A stretch of 64,000 bases of DNA from SAR324 cluster bacterium SAR324-CTD7B. Lineage in GTDB: Bacteria > SAR324 > NAC60-12. This document shows positions 54,394 through 62,928 of the stretch, piece after piece. The translations under genes and the position numbers were made by a program. The notes under the pieces are model-generated. The model was given only the letters and a program-made list of their open reading frames with translations, ran no database searches and had not been told where the DNA came from. How positions within the stretch are numbered: position 1 is the first letter of the stretch; every line of letters starts with the position of its first letter. The stretch lies in assembly GCA_002082305.1 (NCBI GenBank), contig LSNO01000116.1:1-64000 (forward strand), given 5' to 3'.

Positions 54394-57300
54394 ATGGGAT
54401 CAAACAAGAAAAAAACATACAAACACCATTCAGCGTTTCATGCCGCTGAAGTGATGTCACACGATCTTTCTCTTCTGCGGGGTAAGAAGAATTCTGTGTA
54501 TTTTGATGACTCAGAATTGCTGGGGTTGCTCTCTGCGGAGGAAGTTGAGAAAGAAGTACAACAACTAAAGAAAGTTGATGTTGATTCCTATATTCAACGG
54601 GTGGTAAGTCCATCTGAATCCAAAAATCGTCAGAGTGCTCCGGAAGTAATCCAGCAATTAGGTGGAAAAATGATTGCGGAAGAAACGGAGGGGCCACTAT
54701 ATTCTGCAGAAATTGAGATATCTATTTCAGGGCATATTCGCAGACTTGGTTTTATTGCTCAAAATCACAAAATACAAAATGGCGCCTGGTCTCCAAATCA
54801 CCACCGCAAAGCAGCAGAAAAGGTGCGGTTTTTTGCATCACACAGTATCCCCCTGGTGACATTTATTGATACTCCAGGTGCTGTTGCAGATGCTGAAGCA
54901 AATTTGGACAATCAGTCGCACAGCATTTCTTTTTTGATAAGCGAAATGGCCAATTTGCAATTGCCGGTAATCGGGATCGTTTTTGGCGGTGGTTACAGTG
55001 GCGGGGCTATTCCCCTGGCTACTGCCAATATACTGCTTTCGGTTCGAGAAGGTGTCTTTAATACTATCCACCCTAAAGGCTTAAGCAACATTGCTCGCAA
55101 GTATAATCTTTCATGGCAGGAGTCGGCCAAACACATTGGTGTTTCTGCATATGAATTACAGTCTCAGGGATATTTTGACGGCATCATCGATTATACTTAC
55201 GATCAGCAACATAAAGTGAAAAATATAAAAGATGCAATTATAAGTGCAGTTGAAGTTACTGAGAAAAATTCATGTAATTTTTTAACTGAAAATGAATTTT
55301 TCTTCGACCACTACCGTGACAGCATCAACCACTATCTCAACCCCTCAAAGCTTTTGATTGAAAGCAACAGGATAACAGATCGTTCTACCACAGGAACACT
55401 GAACATTTTTGGTGATGTTTTCCGTTTTATGCGTTACCTGAAAATACGCCAGCGCATAGTCAGTCGCTCTATTGACAGTTATGCCAGATTGAGTTCCCGT
55501 TTCACTCCAGTTGGCAAATTGCAGGAACGGTTGAAAAATGAACGACAGGAAAAATTTAAGAATTGGTATAAAACACCACTGGAAATTCGCTTTCACGAAA
55601 AGCTTAACAAACGTTTTGAACAGTTTGTCAGTGCCCGGGAAGACCGTGAGAAACAACGAGGCAAATTTGTAGCCTTTTTCATCGGCGATCCCCAGGAAAA
55701 TTATAAAAAAACGACAGATGACTTAACTTTGGAAATATTACTTTTTCTGTACAATTACTGGAAGGACAGTTCAGCAGAAAACCTGATAGAACTCTACGAA
55801 CAACTTGACAAATCCACACTGCATGACCTTCCTCCGGGCAATCCAAATTTACTCGATCTACTTAGAACTATTGATATAAATCAGAGTTTTAAGGAAAATT
55901 TTCAGAACATTCTTCTTTTTGACTTGCTCTACGATCAGGTAATTGAAGCACTACCAACGATTGCCGACGAACTGAAAGGCTCAAATCAAATTTCTCAAAA
56001 ATCTGTAGAACAGCTTTTCGAGCAAACTGTGGAAGGAGCAATGAAGGAATTTGAGAAAAACTCTTTGCAACTGAAAAGCAAATCAGTAAGAACCCAATTT
56101 TTTAAGTGGCTTGCCAGTTTTATAGACCGCAAAGATTGTGACGATGTATTGGGAACCATCAGTGAATGGAAAAGGGTCGTTTTTCCCCGAATGAGTCCTC
56201 CGCTGTTTGGAGTAGTACGCTACTATTTTTCCGGATTGCTGCCTTCACTTTATGCATCTCAGCAAGGCAAAGGTAAATTCCAGGGGAAAATCACTCCACG
56301 TAATATTGGCATAAAAGACTTTTGGAATCGTCTCGATCAATCATACAAGGATTTGTTGATCAAAAACTTGTTGCGGGAATACAAAAGTACAGTCATCACC
56401 TCCAATAAAGTTATTGAAAATTATTTCAAAGACTTTAAGGAACTTTATGCTGATAGAATAACTTCGAATCCAGTTAAATTCCCAGGTTTTAGAGATGCTA
56501 TTGAACAGGCACTTGAAAATGGTGTTACTCCATGCGGTGTTGTGACTGGACTTGCAACATTCACAGGTGAAGAAAATTCTGAAAATGGTAGTGCTAAGAA
56601 ACAGAAAACTAAAAAACAGAAAGCGACTTACCGTGTTGGATTGGTGGTCAGTAATGTAGAGTTTCAAGCTGGTGCTTTTGATATGGCAAGCTGTGAAAAA
56701 GTTTGCCGCCTGCTTGATGATTGTGCTCGTCTGAAATTGCCGGTGATCTTTTTTATTTCTTCTGCAGGAATGCAGACCAAAGAAGGTGTGGGTTCGTTAT
56801 TCTCAATGTCCATTATTAATGAACGTATTACCCGTTTTGTAAAAGATTTGGATCTTCCGGTCTTGTGCTTTGGTTTCCGAGATTGTACTGGCGGTGCACA
56901 AGCGAGTTTTGTGACTCATTTGCTTGCTCGTACTTATTATTTATCTGGATCACAAATTCCATTTGCAGGACAACTGGTTGTTGAAAGCCACTTGCCTGTA
57001 CACTCCACTTTATCCAATTACCTCTCCACCAATCCTGGAACAATGGATGGTCTTGTAAAAAATCCATTTGATACAGATATTGATGAAAAATTACTGGAGA
57101 TCGATCCACAAATTCCTGTTGCAAAATTTTCAGTAGAGGAGATCATTTCACGTGTATTATCAGGGGAATATCAGCTGTCAATAGAAGATGAAGTACAGGC
57201 CTATTCCACTCAGGAAAATCTGCATGTTGGTGAAATTCAACGTGTGCTGATTCATGCACGAGGTTGCACGGCTGCGCGACTGATACTTGGTGCACAGGAT

Positions 57301-58977
57301 GCTGGAATGGAGGTGGTTCTGGTGGCTTCAGATCCGGACATGGAAAGCTATCCGGCTACACTGCTTAAGAAAGAAGACCGTTTGGTCTGTATTGGAGGGA
57401 ACACTCCGCAGGAGAGTTATTTAAATGGAATGAGTGTGATCAGGATTGCTGAGCAGGAGGAAGTGGATGCAATCCATCCAGGGATTGGATTTTTGTCAGA
57501 ATCTCCTCATTATGCCCGAATTTGCCGGGAACATGGTTTCAATTTTATTGGTCCTCGTGTGGCTAATATGGATAGAATGGGCAACAAATCAAATGCTATT
57601 ACGACCGCAAAGAATCTAAAAATCCCGGTTGTTCCAGGTAGTGACGGTGCTTTAATGGACCCAGCACAAGCCGTGGTAGTTGCATCAGAAATTGGCTTTC
57701 CAGTACTGATTAAAGCAGCACATGGTGGTGGAGGAAAAGGGATTGAGGTAGTCCATGAAGTGACGAAGTTCCAGTCCATTTTCTCCCGTATGTTTCAAGA
57801 AGCTCTAAGTGCATTTGGTAATGGAGATTTGTATTTGGAAAAATATATCGGCTCAATGCGTCATCTTGAAGTTCAAATCATCCGTGACATGCATGGAAAT
57901 TCAAAATTGCTGGGAATTCGTGATTGCTCGGTTCAGCGTAACTACCAAAAACTGATTGAAGAAACTGCTTCTGGAATTCCGAAAAAAATCAGAGAACAGG
58001 TTTATAACTATGCAGAAAAATTGATTGAGGAAATTGATTACATAGGCGCCGGAACTGTTGAATTTATTTACGATCTTACAGAAAAGAAGATCTATTTTAT
58101 GGAAATGAATACACGGCTTCAAGTTGAACATCCGGTATCTGAAATGGTTTACGGGGTTGATTTGGTTCGCTTACAGTTTGAAGTGACACAAGGTTACAAC
58201 ATTGGAGAGTTGGATTATAAGCTGAAGGGCCATGCCATTGAATTACGTGTGATTGCAGAAAAAATTGAATTGGATGATGAAAATGAGCTGCGATTTGTTC
58301 CTGATCCGGGACATGTTTCTGAAGTCTTTTTTCCTAAAAAAGCCAATGTGCGTGTTATTCAATCCGTTGATTCAGGTTCTGTTGTCTCACCTTATTATGA
58401 CAGCCTGATCGCACAGATTATCTGCTGGGGAAAATCACGCAGGGAAGCAATTAACGGTTTACTTAAATATTTAAAAGGAGTGAAAATTCACGGTGTTTCA
58501 ACTAACCTGGCCTTGAATCGTGCTATTTTACAAGATGCATCTTTCCAAAAGGGAGGTTTCAGTACCAAATATCTTGTAGATTTTTTTGAGGAGGTTGATT
58601 CGAAGACTCTATTGAAAGAAGCCCAGAGAGACTCCGGCAGTACAAAAAGTTCTGTGGACCAGAAAGCTATTATGCTGGAAGATTCTGATGAGTTGAAGGT
58701 CCTTTCTCCACAGATGGGAGGTTTCTATCGTGCAACATCTCCAGATGATGAACCATTTGTCAGTGAAGAACAAATCATTGACGTCAATCATACCCTTTGT
58801 TTACTTGAATCGATGAAGGTTTTCAATAGTTTGACTTTGGCTGATTATAAAAGCCCGGATGGAGAAGTATTATACCCGGAGGGGTCAAAATACAAAGTTA
58901 TACGAGTAATTGCAGAGGACCAAAACACTGTCAACAAAGGTGATTTACTGTTTGTGATACAGCCTGTGGATGCCTGA
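54394..58977 (+). CDS. Single-chain acyl-CoA carboxylase: CT-alpha, CT-beta, biotin carboxylase, BCCP
   Basis: A biotin-dependent carboxylase with all functions on 1527 residues. Residues ~105-285 are AccA-like (PLVTFIDTPGAVADAE, IGIVFGGGYSGGAIPLAT, FNTIHPKGLSNIA). Residues ~300-690 are a helical linker with no family match. Residues ~700-930 are AccD-like (FISSAGMQTKEGVGS, FRDCTGGAQASFVTH), lack the AccD zinc finger and contain a KKQKTKKQK insert. Residues ~945-1390 are biotin carboxylase (KAAHGGGGKGIEVV, IRDCSVQRNYQKLIEE, MEMNTRLQVEHPVSE). Residues ~1430-1527 are a BCCP domain with biotinyl Lys1475 in LLESMKVFN. The acceptor could be acetyl-CoA or a longer acyl-CoA. It overlaps the polyprenyl synthase gene by 8 bases. 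Confidence 0.92.
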   Translation: MGSNKKKTYKHHSAFHAAEVMSHDLSLLRGKKNSVYFDDSELLGLLSAEEVEKEVQQLKKVDVDSYIQRVVSPSESKNRQSAPEVIQQLGGKMIAEETEGPLYSAEIEISISGHIRRLGFIAQNHKIQNGAWSPNHHRKAAEKVRFFASHSIPLVTFIDTPGAVADAEANLDNQSHSISFLISEMANLQLPVIGIVFGGGYSGGAIPLATANILLSVREGVFNTIHPKGLSNIARKYNLSWQESAKHIGVSAYELQSQGYFDGIIDYTYDQQHKVKNIKDAIISAVEVTEKNSCNFLTENEFFFDHYRDSINHYLNPSKLLIESNRITDRSTTGTLNIFGDVFRFMRYLKIRQRIVSRSIDSYARLSSRFTPVGKLQERLKNERQEKFKNWYKTPLEIRFHEKLNKRFEQFVSAREDREKQRGKFVAFFIGDPQENYKKTTDDLTLEILLFLYNYWKDSSAENLIELYEQLDKSTLHDLPPGNPNLLDLLRTIDINQSFKENFQNILLFDLLYDQVIEALPTIADELKGSNQISQKSVEQLFEQTVEGAMKEFEKNSLQLKSKSVRTQFFKWLASFIDRKDCDDVLGTISEWKRVVFPRMSPPLFGVVRYYFSGLLPSLYASQQGKGKFQGKITPRNIGIKDFWNRLDQSYKDLLIKNLLREYKSTVITSNKVIENYFKDFKELYADRITSNPVKFPGFRDAIEQALENGVTPCGVVTGLATFTGEENSENGSAKKQKTKKQKATYRVGLVVSNVEFQAGAFDMASCEKVCRLLDDCARLKLPVIFFISSAGMQTKEGVGSLFSMSIINERITRFVKDLDLPVLCFGFRDCTGGAQASFVTHLLARTYYLSGSQIPFAGQLVVESHLPVHSTLSNYLSTNPGTMDGLVKNPFDTDIDEKLLEIDPQIPVAKFSVEEIISRVLSGEYQLSIEDEVQAYSTQENLHVGEIQRVLIHARGCTAARLILGAQDAGMEVVLVASDPDMESYPATLLKKEDRLVCIGGNTPQESYLNGMSVIRIAEQEEVDAIHPGIGFLSESPHYARICREHGFNFIGPRVANMDRMGNKSNAITTAKNLKIPVVPGSDGALMDPAQAVVVASEIGFPVLIKAAHGGGGKGIEVVHEVTKFQSIFSRMFQEALSAFGNGDLYLEKYIGSMRHLEVQIIRDMHGNSKLLGIRDCSVQRNYQKLIEETASGIPKKIREQVYNYAEKLIEEIDYIGAGTVEFIYDLTEKKIYFMEMNTRLQVEHPVSEMVYGVDLVRLQFEVTQGYNIGELDYKLKGHAIELRVIAEKIELDDENELRFVPDPGHVSEVFFPKKANVRVIQSVDSGSVVSPYYDSLIAQIICWGKSRREAINGLLKYLKGVKIHGVSTNLALNRAILQDASFQKGGFSTKYLVDFFEEVDSKTLLKEAQRDSGSTKSSVDQKAIMLEDSDELKVLSPQMGGFYRATSPDDEPFVSEEQIIDVNHTLCLLESMKVFNSLTLADYKSPDGEVLYPEGSKYKVIRVIAEDQNTVNKGDLLFVIQPVDA

Positions 58978-60010
58978 TCACAAATCACTTGTCATGAAAC
59001 AACAAAATAAAGCAGGAATTGTCCAAAAAACCTCCCCTCCGCAAAGTTTAACGCAAATTCTCAAAGTAGTCTCTTCTAAAATCGAACTGCTGGAATCACA
59101 AATTTTACGTGATGTACGGACCGATATTCCGTTACTTAACAATGTTGCTGAGCATATTCTAAGTTCAGGAGGAAAACGTTTGCGCCCCGCACTTGTACTT
59201 TTAGGTGCGGAGATGTTTGGAGGCATTGATGAACGAGTTATGCAGGCAGCTCAAGTTATTGAATATTTACACACCGCAACATTGTTGCACGATGACGTTG
59301 TTGATGGGGCGGAAACTAGAAGGGCCAGGCAGGCGGCTTGCAGAGTATGGGGAAATGAAGTGAGTGTCCTTTCCGGAGATTATCTGTTGGCCATGGCATT
59401 TCACCGCCTTACAAAATTGCGTTATCCGGAAGTTCTGGAACTGATGTCTGAAACTACAACAAGGATGGCACGGGGTGAATTATTGCAGTTGACACGTTCA
59501 TACAAGACGGCCAACGAAGATGATTATTTTGAAATCATTATCAACAAAACAGCCTGTCTTTTTGCAACAGCAATCAAAACGGGGGCTTTACTGGCTGGAG
59601 CTTCAGGAAAATCTGCTGATCTGATGTACGATTACGGAATGGCAATTGGAATCTCTTTTCAAATTGTGGATGATGCTCTTGATTATTCGGATGAGAAAAA
59701 AACGGGAAAGCCGGTGGGTGGAGATTTACAGGAACGAAAAATAACCCTTCCTTTGAGTCATTTGCTGGAACAGGCAAATGTTAGGGACAGAAAGCGTCTG
59801 GATTTGATTCTTGCTCAAGCGATTATCGAAAAACCGCAGATAGAGGAGGTAACATGTTTGATGAAACGCTACGGTTCCATCGACTATACATTGGCACACT
59901 CCAGGGAATATGCAGCAAAGGCTATGCAGTACATAGAAAATTTTCCTGATACAGAGCTTAGACAATCACTTGCAGGCATTGCTGATTATATCGTTTCTCG
60001 TCAAGATTGA
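58970..60010 (+). CDS. ispB: Polyprenyl (octaprenyl-type) diphosphate synthase
   Basis: A trans-isoprenyl chain elongase that makes the quinone side chain. Both Asp-rich motifs are intact: LLHDDVVDGAETRR (FARM) and QIVDDALDYSDEKKTGKPVG (SARM). SGGKRLRPALVLLGAE is also typical. At 346 aa it is slightly long at the N-terminus; a second ATG at codon 9 (MKQQNKAG) is possible and would avoid the 8-base overlap with the carboxylase gene. It is the last gene of the plus-strand run and is convergent with the response regulator. Confidence 0.93.
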   Translation: MPDHKSLVMKQQNKAGIVQKTSPPQSLTQILKVVSSKIELLESQILRDVRTDIPLLNNVAEHILSSGGKRLRPALVLLGAEMFGGIDERVMQAAQVIEYLHTATLLHDDVVDGAETRRARQAACRVWGNEVSVLSGDYLLAMAFHRLTKLRYPEVLELMSETTTRMARGELLQLTRSYKTANEDDYFEIIINKTACLFATAIKTGALLAGASGKSADLMYDYGMAIGISFQIVDDALDYSDEKKTGKPVGGDLQERKITLPLSHLLEQANVRDRKRLDLILAQAIIEKPQIEEVTCLMKRYGSIDYTLAHSREYAAKAMQYIENFPDTELRQSLAGIADYIVSRQD

Positions 60011-60028
60011 AATACCTGTTATAATATC

Positions 60029-60463
60029 CTATTTCCCTTTTGCAGACAAAGAATGGCTACTGTAAAGTGAACTCCAGCGGGTTGCACGGCGGGCTGCTTC
60101 TCCAAGTGAAATTAAAATGTCTTCGATTTTCAGCGGTTTTTCAAAAAAATCATAGGCACCACCCTGCATGCATTGTATGACATGCGGTAATGTGCCGTGT
60201 GATGTCATCACATAAATCTGCATCAATGAATTCATTTCTTTGATTTGAAGTAATAATTCTACGCCGTTCATTTCACCCATCATAATATCTGTTATTACAA
60301 CGTGGAAGAAACTGCGCTGCAAAGTGTTCAGTGCCTCCTCTGAACTATTGGCGGTGCTGACGTGATAACCTTCCTTTTCCAAAGATTGGCGGAGCACCAT
60401 CCGGATGTTTTCGTCATCATCCACCACCAAAATACTTAATTTAGAATTAGCTGTTGTTTTCAT
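60029..60463 (-). CDS. Response regulator receiver-domain protein, 144 aa
   Basis: A single receiver domain with no output domain. The acid pocket is VVDDDEN (Asp15-17), the phospho-acceptor Asp59 is in VVITDIMMGEMNG, Thr is in VMTSHGT and Lys in FEKPLKIEDI. The C-terminal ~25 residues are a short Ser-rich tail. It may act by protein contact, as CheY and Spo0F do. No histidine kinase is adjacent; it is downstream of trpC on the same strand by 25 bases. Confidence 0.92.
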   Translation of the reverse strand: MKTTANSKLSILVVDDDENIRMVLRQSLEKEGYHVSTANSSEEALNTLQRSFFHVVITDIMMGEMNGVELLLQIKEMNSLMQIYVMTSHGTLPHVIQCMQGGAYDFFEKPLKIEDILISLGEAARRATRWSSLYSSHSLSAKGK

Positions 60464-60488
60464 GACGTTCTTCTTATGACATTAAATA

Positions 60489-61331
60489 TTAATTTTCTGT
60501 TTTGACTAGCGATCGTAAAAATTCTATACGATCAGGTGCAGCCATAGCGGCATTTCCGATCAGGGCAGCATCGCATGGTATTTTCAGTAAACTTTGGATA
60601 TCTACTACAGAATGTACACAGCTTGCGCTGATCAATAGTTTATCGTTCTGTTCCTTCCATGTTCTTAAATCAGGATTGCGTTCCCACCACTGTGAAATTA
60701 CGTCTATACTGCCAAGATCATATGTTTCAACAGGTTCTTCCGGAATAGCAGCAATGGCTCGATTGTTTATCATTAAAATGTCCGGATTAACTGCAAGTGC
60801 CCGAGGCAATTCATCTTCCAGAGAACATTCTACTACTGCCTCCAGACCAATCTTTTTTGCTTCATCTATTATTTGGCGTAATTCTGTTTCCTGAAAATAA
60901 TAAGCTAATATCAAAGCTGCACTTGCACCGCGGATTCGTCCTTCCAGCAGTTGGTAGGAAGTTACAATAAACTCTTTGTGCAGCAAGGGTAAAGTGGTTG
61001 CCGCACTCACTTTTTCGAGTGTTTCAAGAGAGCCTCCAAACCAGCTTTCATCAGTAAGAACAGAAATGGCTTTTGCACCTCCTTTTTCGAAATCACAGAC
61101 CACAGTTTCCGGATCAAGACGTTCAACATTTTTGCGTCCGGGAGCCCTCGATTTCACTTCAGCAATCAGTGATATTGGATCGTTTCCTTTCCGAAGCAGA
61201 CAATTACGAAAATCTGGGCCTGGTCCTAGTGTTTCTACTTTTACACGTAAGTTATTTTCAGAAATTTCATTTTTTCTTAGTGCTACCTCATTTAATTTAA
61301 GATCGTGTAATCTGTCTAAAAATGTTCTCAT
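60489..61331 (-). CDS. trpC: Indole-3-glycerol phosphate synthase-like protein
   Basis: A TIM-barrel enzyme of tryptophan synthesis. The conserved Glu-Lys pair is in SLIAEVKSRAPGRKNV, followed by ISVLTDESWFGGSLE, the general-acid Lys in LHKEFIVTSYQ, Glu in AVVECSLEDELP, and Asn in MINNRAIAAIP. The phosphate-site strand that usually reads ESGI reads ISASCVHS, so Glu is replaced by Ala while Ser is kept. The other catalytic residues are present. At 280 aa it is normal for a monofunctional TrpC. No other trp gene is nearby, so it may be the genuine TrpC or a diverged paralog. Confidence 0.85.
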   Translation of the reverse strand: MRTFLDRLHDLKLNEVALRKNEISENNLRVKVETLGPGPDFRNCLLRKGNDPISLIAEVKSRAPGRKNVERLDPETVVCDFEKGGAKAISVLTDESWFGGSLETLEKVSAATTLPLLHKEFIVTSYQLLEGRIRGASAALILAYYFQETELRQIIDEAKKIGLEAVVECSLEDELPRALAVNPDILMINNRAIAAIPEEPVETYDLGSIDVISQWWERNPDLRTWKEQNDKLLISASCVHSVVDIQSLLKIPCDAALIGNAAMAAPDRIEFLRSLVKTEN

Positions 61332-61474
61332 TGATTTTAAATTTCAAAAAAATAAATGCTGATCAGCAGAACTTGTTCTGCGATCAACAAATGGTAATAC
61401 AATCAATATGCCGTTAAATAGCATTTCATTCAAATTGTCGAGAGACTGTTCCATTTACTTTTTATAGATATATT

Positions 61475-62314
61475 ATGACATTTATTGTTTTATCTTTGGT
61501 TCTTTTTTCAGCTCTCATGCATGCATGCTGGAATCTGTTTTTAAAACAAAGTGAAGATCGCCTGGTGACGATGGCAACAATACATCTTGTTTCCGGAGCA
61601 GTTGGAATGGCAGCAGTACCGTTTCTACCATTGCCCTGCGTCGAAAGCTGGCCGTATATTTTTGCATCAGTGGTGCTGCATTTAGGTTACCAGTTATTTT
61701 TAGTCAAAGCCTATGTATATGGTGATTTAGGTCTGGTTTATCCAATAGCGAGAGGTATTTCGCCACTTTTACTGGGGTTTATTACTGTGTTCTGGATTGG
61801 AGAAGAGCTTACTTTGCAAATGATGTCAGCAATAGGTTTAATTTCTCTGGGCATATTCAGCCTCATGTTTCCAGGGAAAATGTCGATAAAGTATAGATTC
61901 CGTCCAATTATTTATGCATTGGCCACAGGAAGTTTCATTGCAGCATATACTCTCGCAGATGGAGTGGGTGTTCGCGCCTCGGGAAATGCTGCTTCATACG
62001 TTCTATGGCTGATGGCATTAGAGTGTTTGCCTTTGCTGGGAATAACGTTGATTCTACGCAAACGTGCAGTTTTTAGTTCTATTCACAAAAATTGGAAATA
62101 TGCTGTACCCGGTGGATTTTTGTCACTGTCTGCATATTGGATTGTCATTTGGGCCATGCAGCATGCACCGATTGCCCTGGTGTCTGCAATAAGGGAAAGC
62201 AGCGTGGTAATTGCGGCCCTGATGAGTATTTGGGTTCTTAAAGAGGAAACGACAGTAAAGCATCTTTTGTCTGCTGTAATGGTTGCAGCCGGAGTGATAT
62301 TGACTCGATTATGA
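61475..62314 (+). CDS. EamA/DMT-family transporter
   Basis: Ten predicted membrane helices in two EamA repeats over 279 aa. The first repeat contains HACWNLFLKQ and YGDLGLVYPIARGISPLLLG; the second contains SAIRESSVVIAALMSIWVLK before the EE motif. It is an inner-membrane drug/metabolite exporter of unknown substrate. It precedes the two small paralogous genes, with a possible hairpin between. Confidence 0.9.
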   Translation: MTFIVLSLVLFSALMHACWNLFLKQSEDRLVTMATIHLVSGAVGMAAVPFLPLPCVESWPYIFASVVLHLGYQLFLVKAYVYGDLGLVYPIARGISPLLLGFITVFWIGEELTLQMMSAIGLISLGIFSLMFPGKMSIKYRFRPIIYALATGSFIAAYTLADGVGVRASGNAASYVLWLMALECLPLLGITLILRKRAVFSSIHKNWKYAVPGGFLSLSAYWIVIWAMQHAPIALVSAIRESSVVIAALMSIWVLKEETTVKHLLSAVMVAAGVILTRL

Positions 62315-62385
62315 GATGCTTCAATTTCCTCTTAATAATCAACAATAGATTTTTCTGGTCTGTATATTGCAAATTTATAGATAAC

Positions 62386-62414
62386 CACCATTAAATAATT
62401 TTTCATTAATGGTG
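62386..62414 (+). promoter_or_regulatory. Inverted repeat CACCATTAA/TTAATGGTG
   Basis: A perfect 9-bp inverted repeat with an 11-base A/T loop, between the EamA gene and the first small gene. What follows is ATAATTATTATT rather than a pure T-run, so an operator or leader hairpin is as likely as a terminator. Confidence 0.45.
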
Positions 62415-62453
62415 ATAATTATTATTATATCAATTACTTAACGAGGTAGCAAA

Positions 62454-62627
62454 ATGAGTATTACACGAGATCAAATCAATACAGCAATGACTCGATTTCT
62501 TGATCGGGGAGGTTCAATACGTCGCTATGAGCGGGTTGTCGGCGAACCAATTTTGGGAAGTGATATCTGGCTGACAGAGGATACATTAGAGTTAATTGAA
62601 ACACAAGACTCAGATTTTCTGGGATAG
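62454..62627 (+). CDS. Small protein of unknown family, first of a tandem pair, 57 aa
   Basis: The protein runs MSITRDQINTAMTRFLDRGG, then RRYERVVGEPILGSDIWLTE and a C-terminus LIETQDSDFLG. GAGGT lies 7 bases before the ATG, a proper ribosome binding site. The product is acidic, with no signal and no membrane segment. The next gene encodes a protein that is, by eye, identical at 33 of 52 aligned positions; the difference includes a 5-residue insert (DRGGS) here. That conservation supports real coding. I do not recognise the family. Confidence 0.75.
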   Translation: MSITRDQINTAMTRFLDRGGSIRRYERVVGEPILGSDIWLTEDTLELIETQDSDFLG

Positions 62628-62714
62628 TCGTTCCGACGTCAGAAATTATTTTTATTAATTATTAACCCATACAGCAAATTTATAGTTATATACTATGAAT
62701 TACAGGAGAAAAAA

Positions 62715-62873
62715 ATGAGTGTTACAAGCGAACAAAGCAATGAGGCAATGGCCCGATTTTTGGTAAGCCGCTACGAGCGAGTTATCGGCGAGCCAATTTT
62801 GGCAAGCGAAACTTGGCTGACTGGAGATATGTTTGAGTGGATTGAAATGCACGACTCGGATTTTTTTGGTTAG
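62715..62873 (+). CDS. Small protein of unknown family, second of a tandem pair, 52 aa
   Basis: Starts MSVTSEQSNEAMARFLVSRY, continues ERVIGEPILASETWLTGDMF and ends EMHDSDFFG. AGGAG is 6 bases before the ATG, a strong ribosome binding site. It shares the RYERV.GEPIL.S..WLT core and the DSDF.G end with the preceding gene, while several codons differ at third positions, so both copies have been under protein-level selection since duplication. It precedes the MTA phosphorylase gene by 55 bases. Confidence 0.75.
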   Translation: MSVTSEQSNEAMARFLVSRYERVIGEPILASETWLTGDMFEWIEMHDSDFFG

Positions 62874-62928
62874 ATTATTACTTGCAAAGTATTTGTTATA
62901 AAGTCCCGTCGCCCTACATTAAAATTTC

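Larger units (their letters stand above)
62369..62685 (+). repeat. 12-base direct repeat upstream of each small paralog
   Basis: GCAAATTTATAG occurs at 62369-62380 and again at 62674-62685, once in front of each of the tandem small genes (74 and 30 bases from the respective ATG). The TATAG part could be a -10-like element or an operator half-site. Confidence 0.6.
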
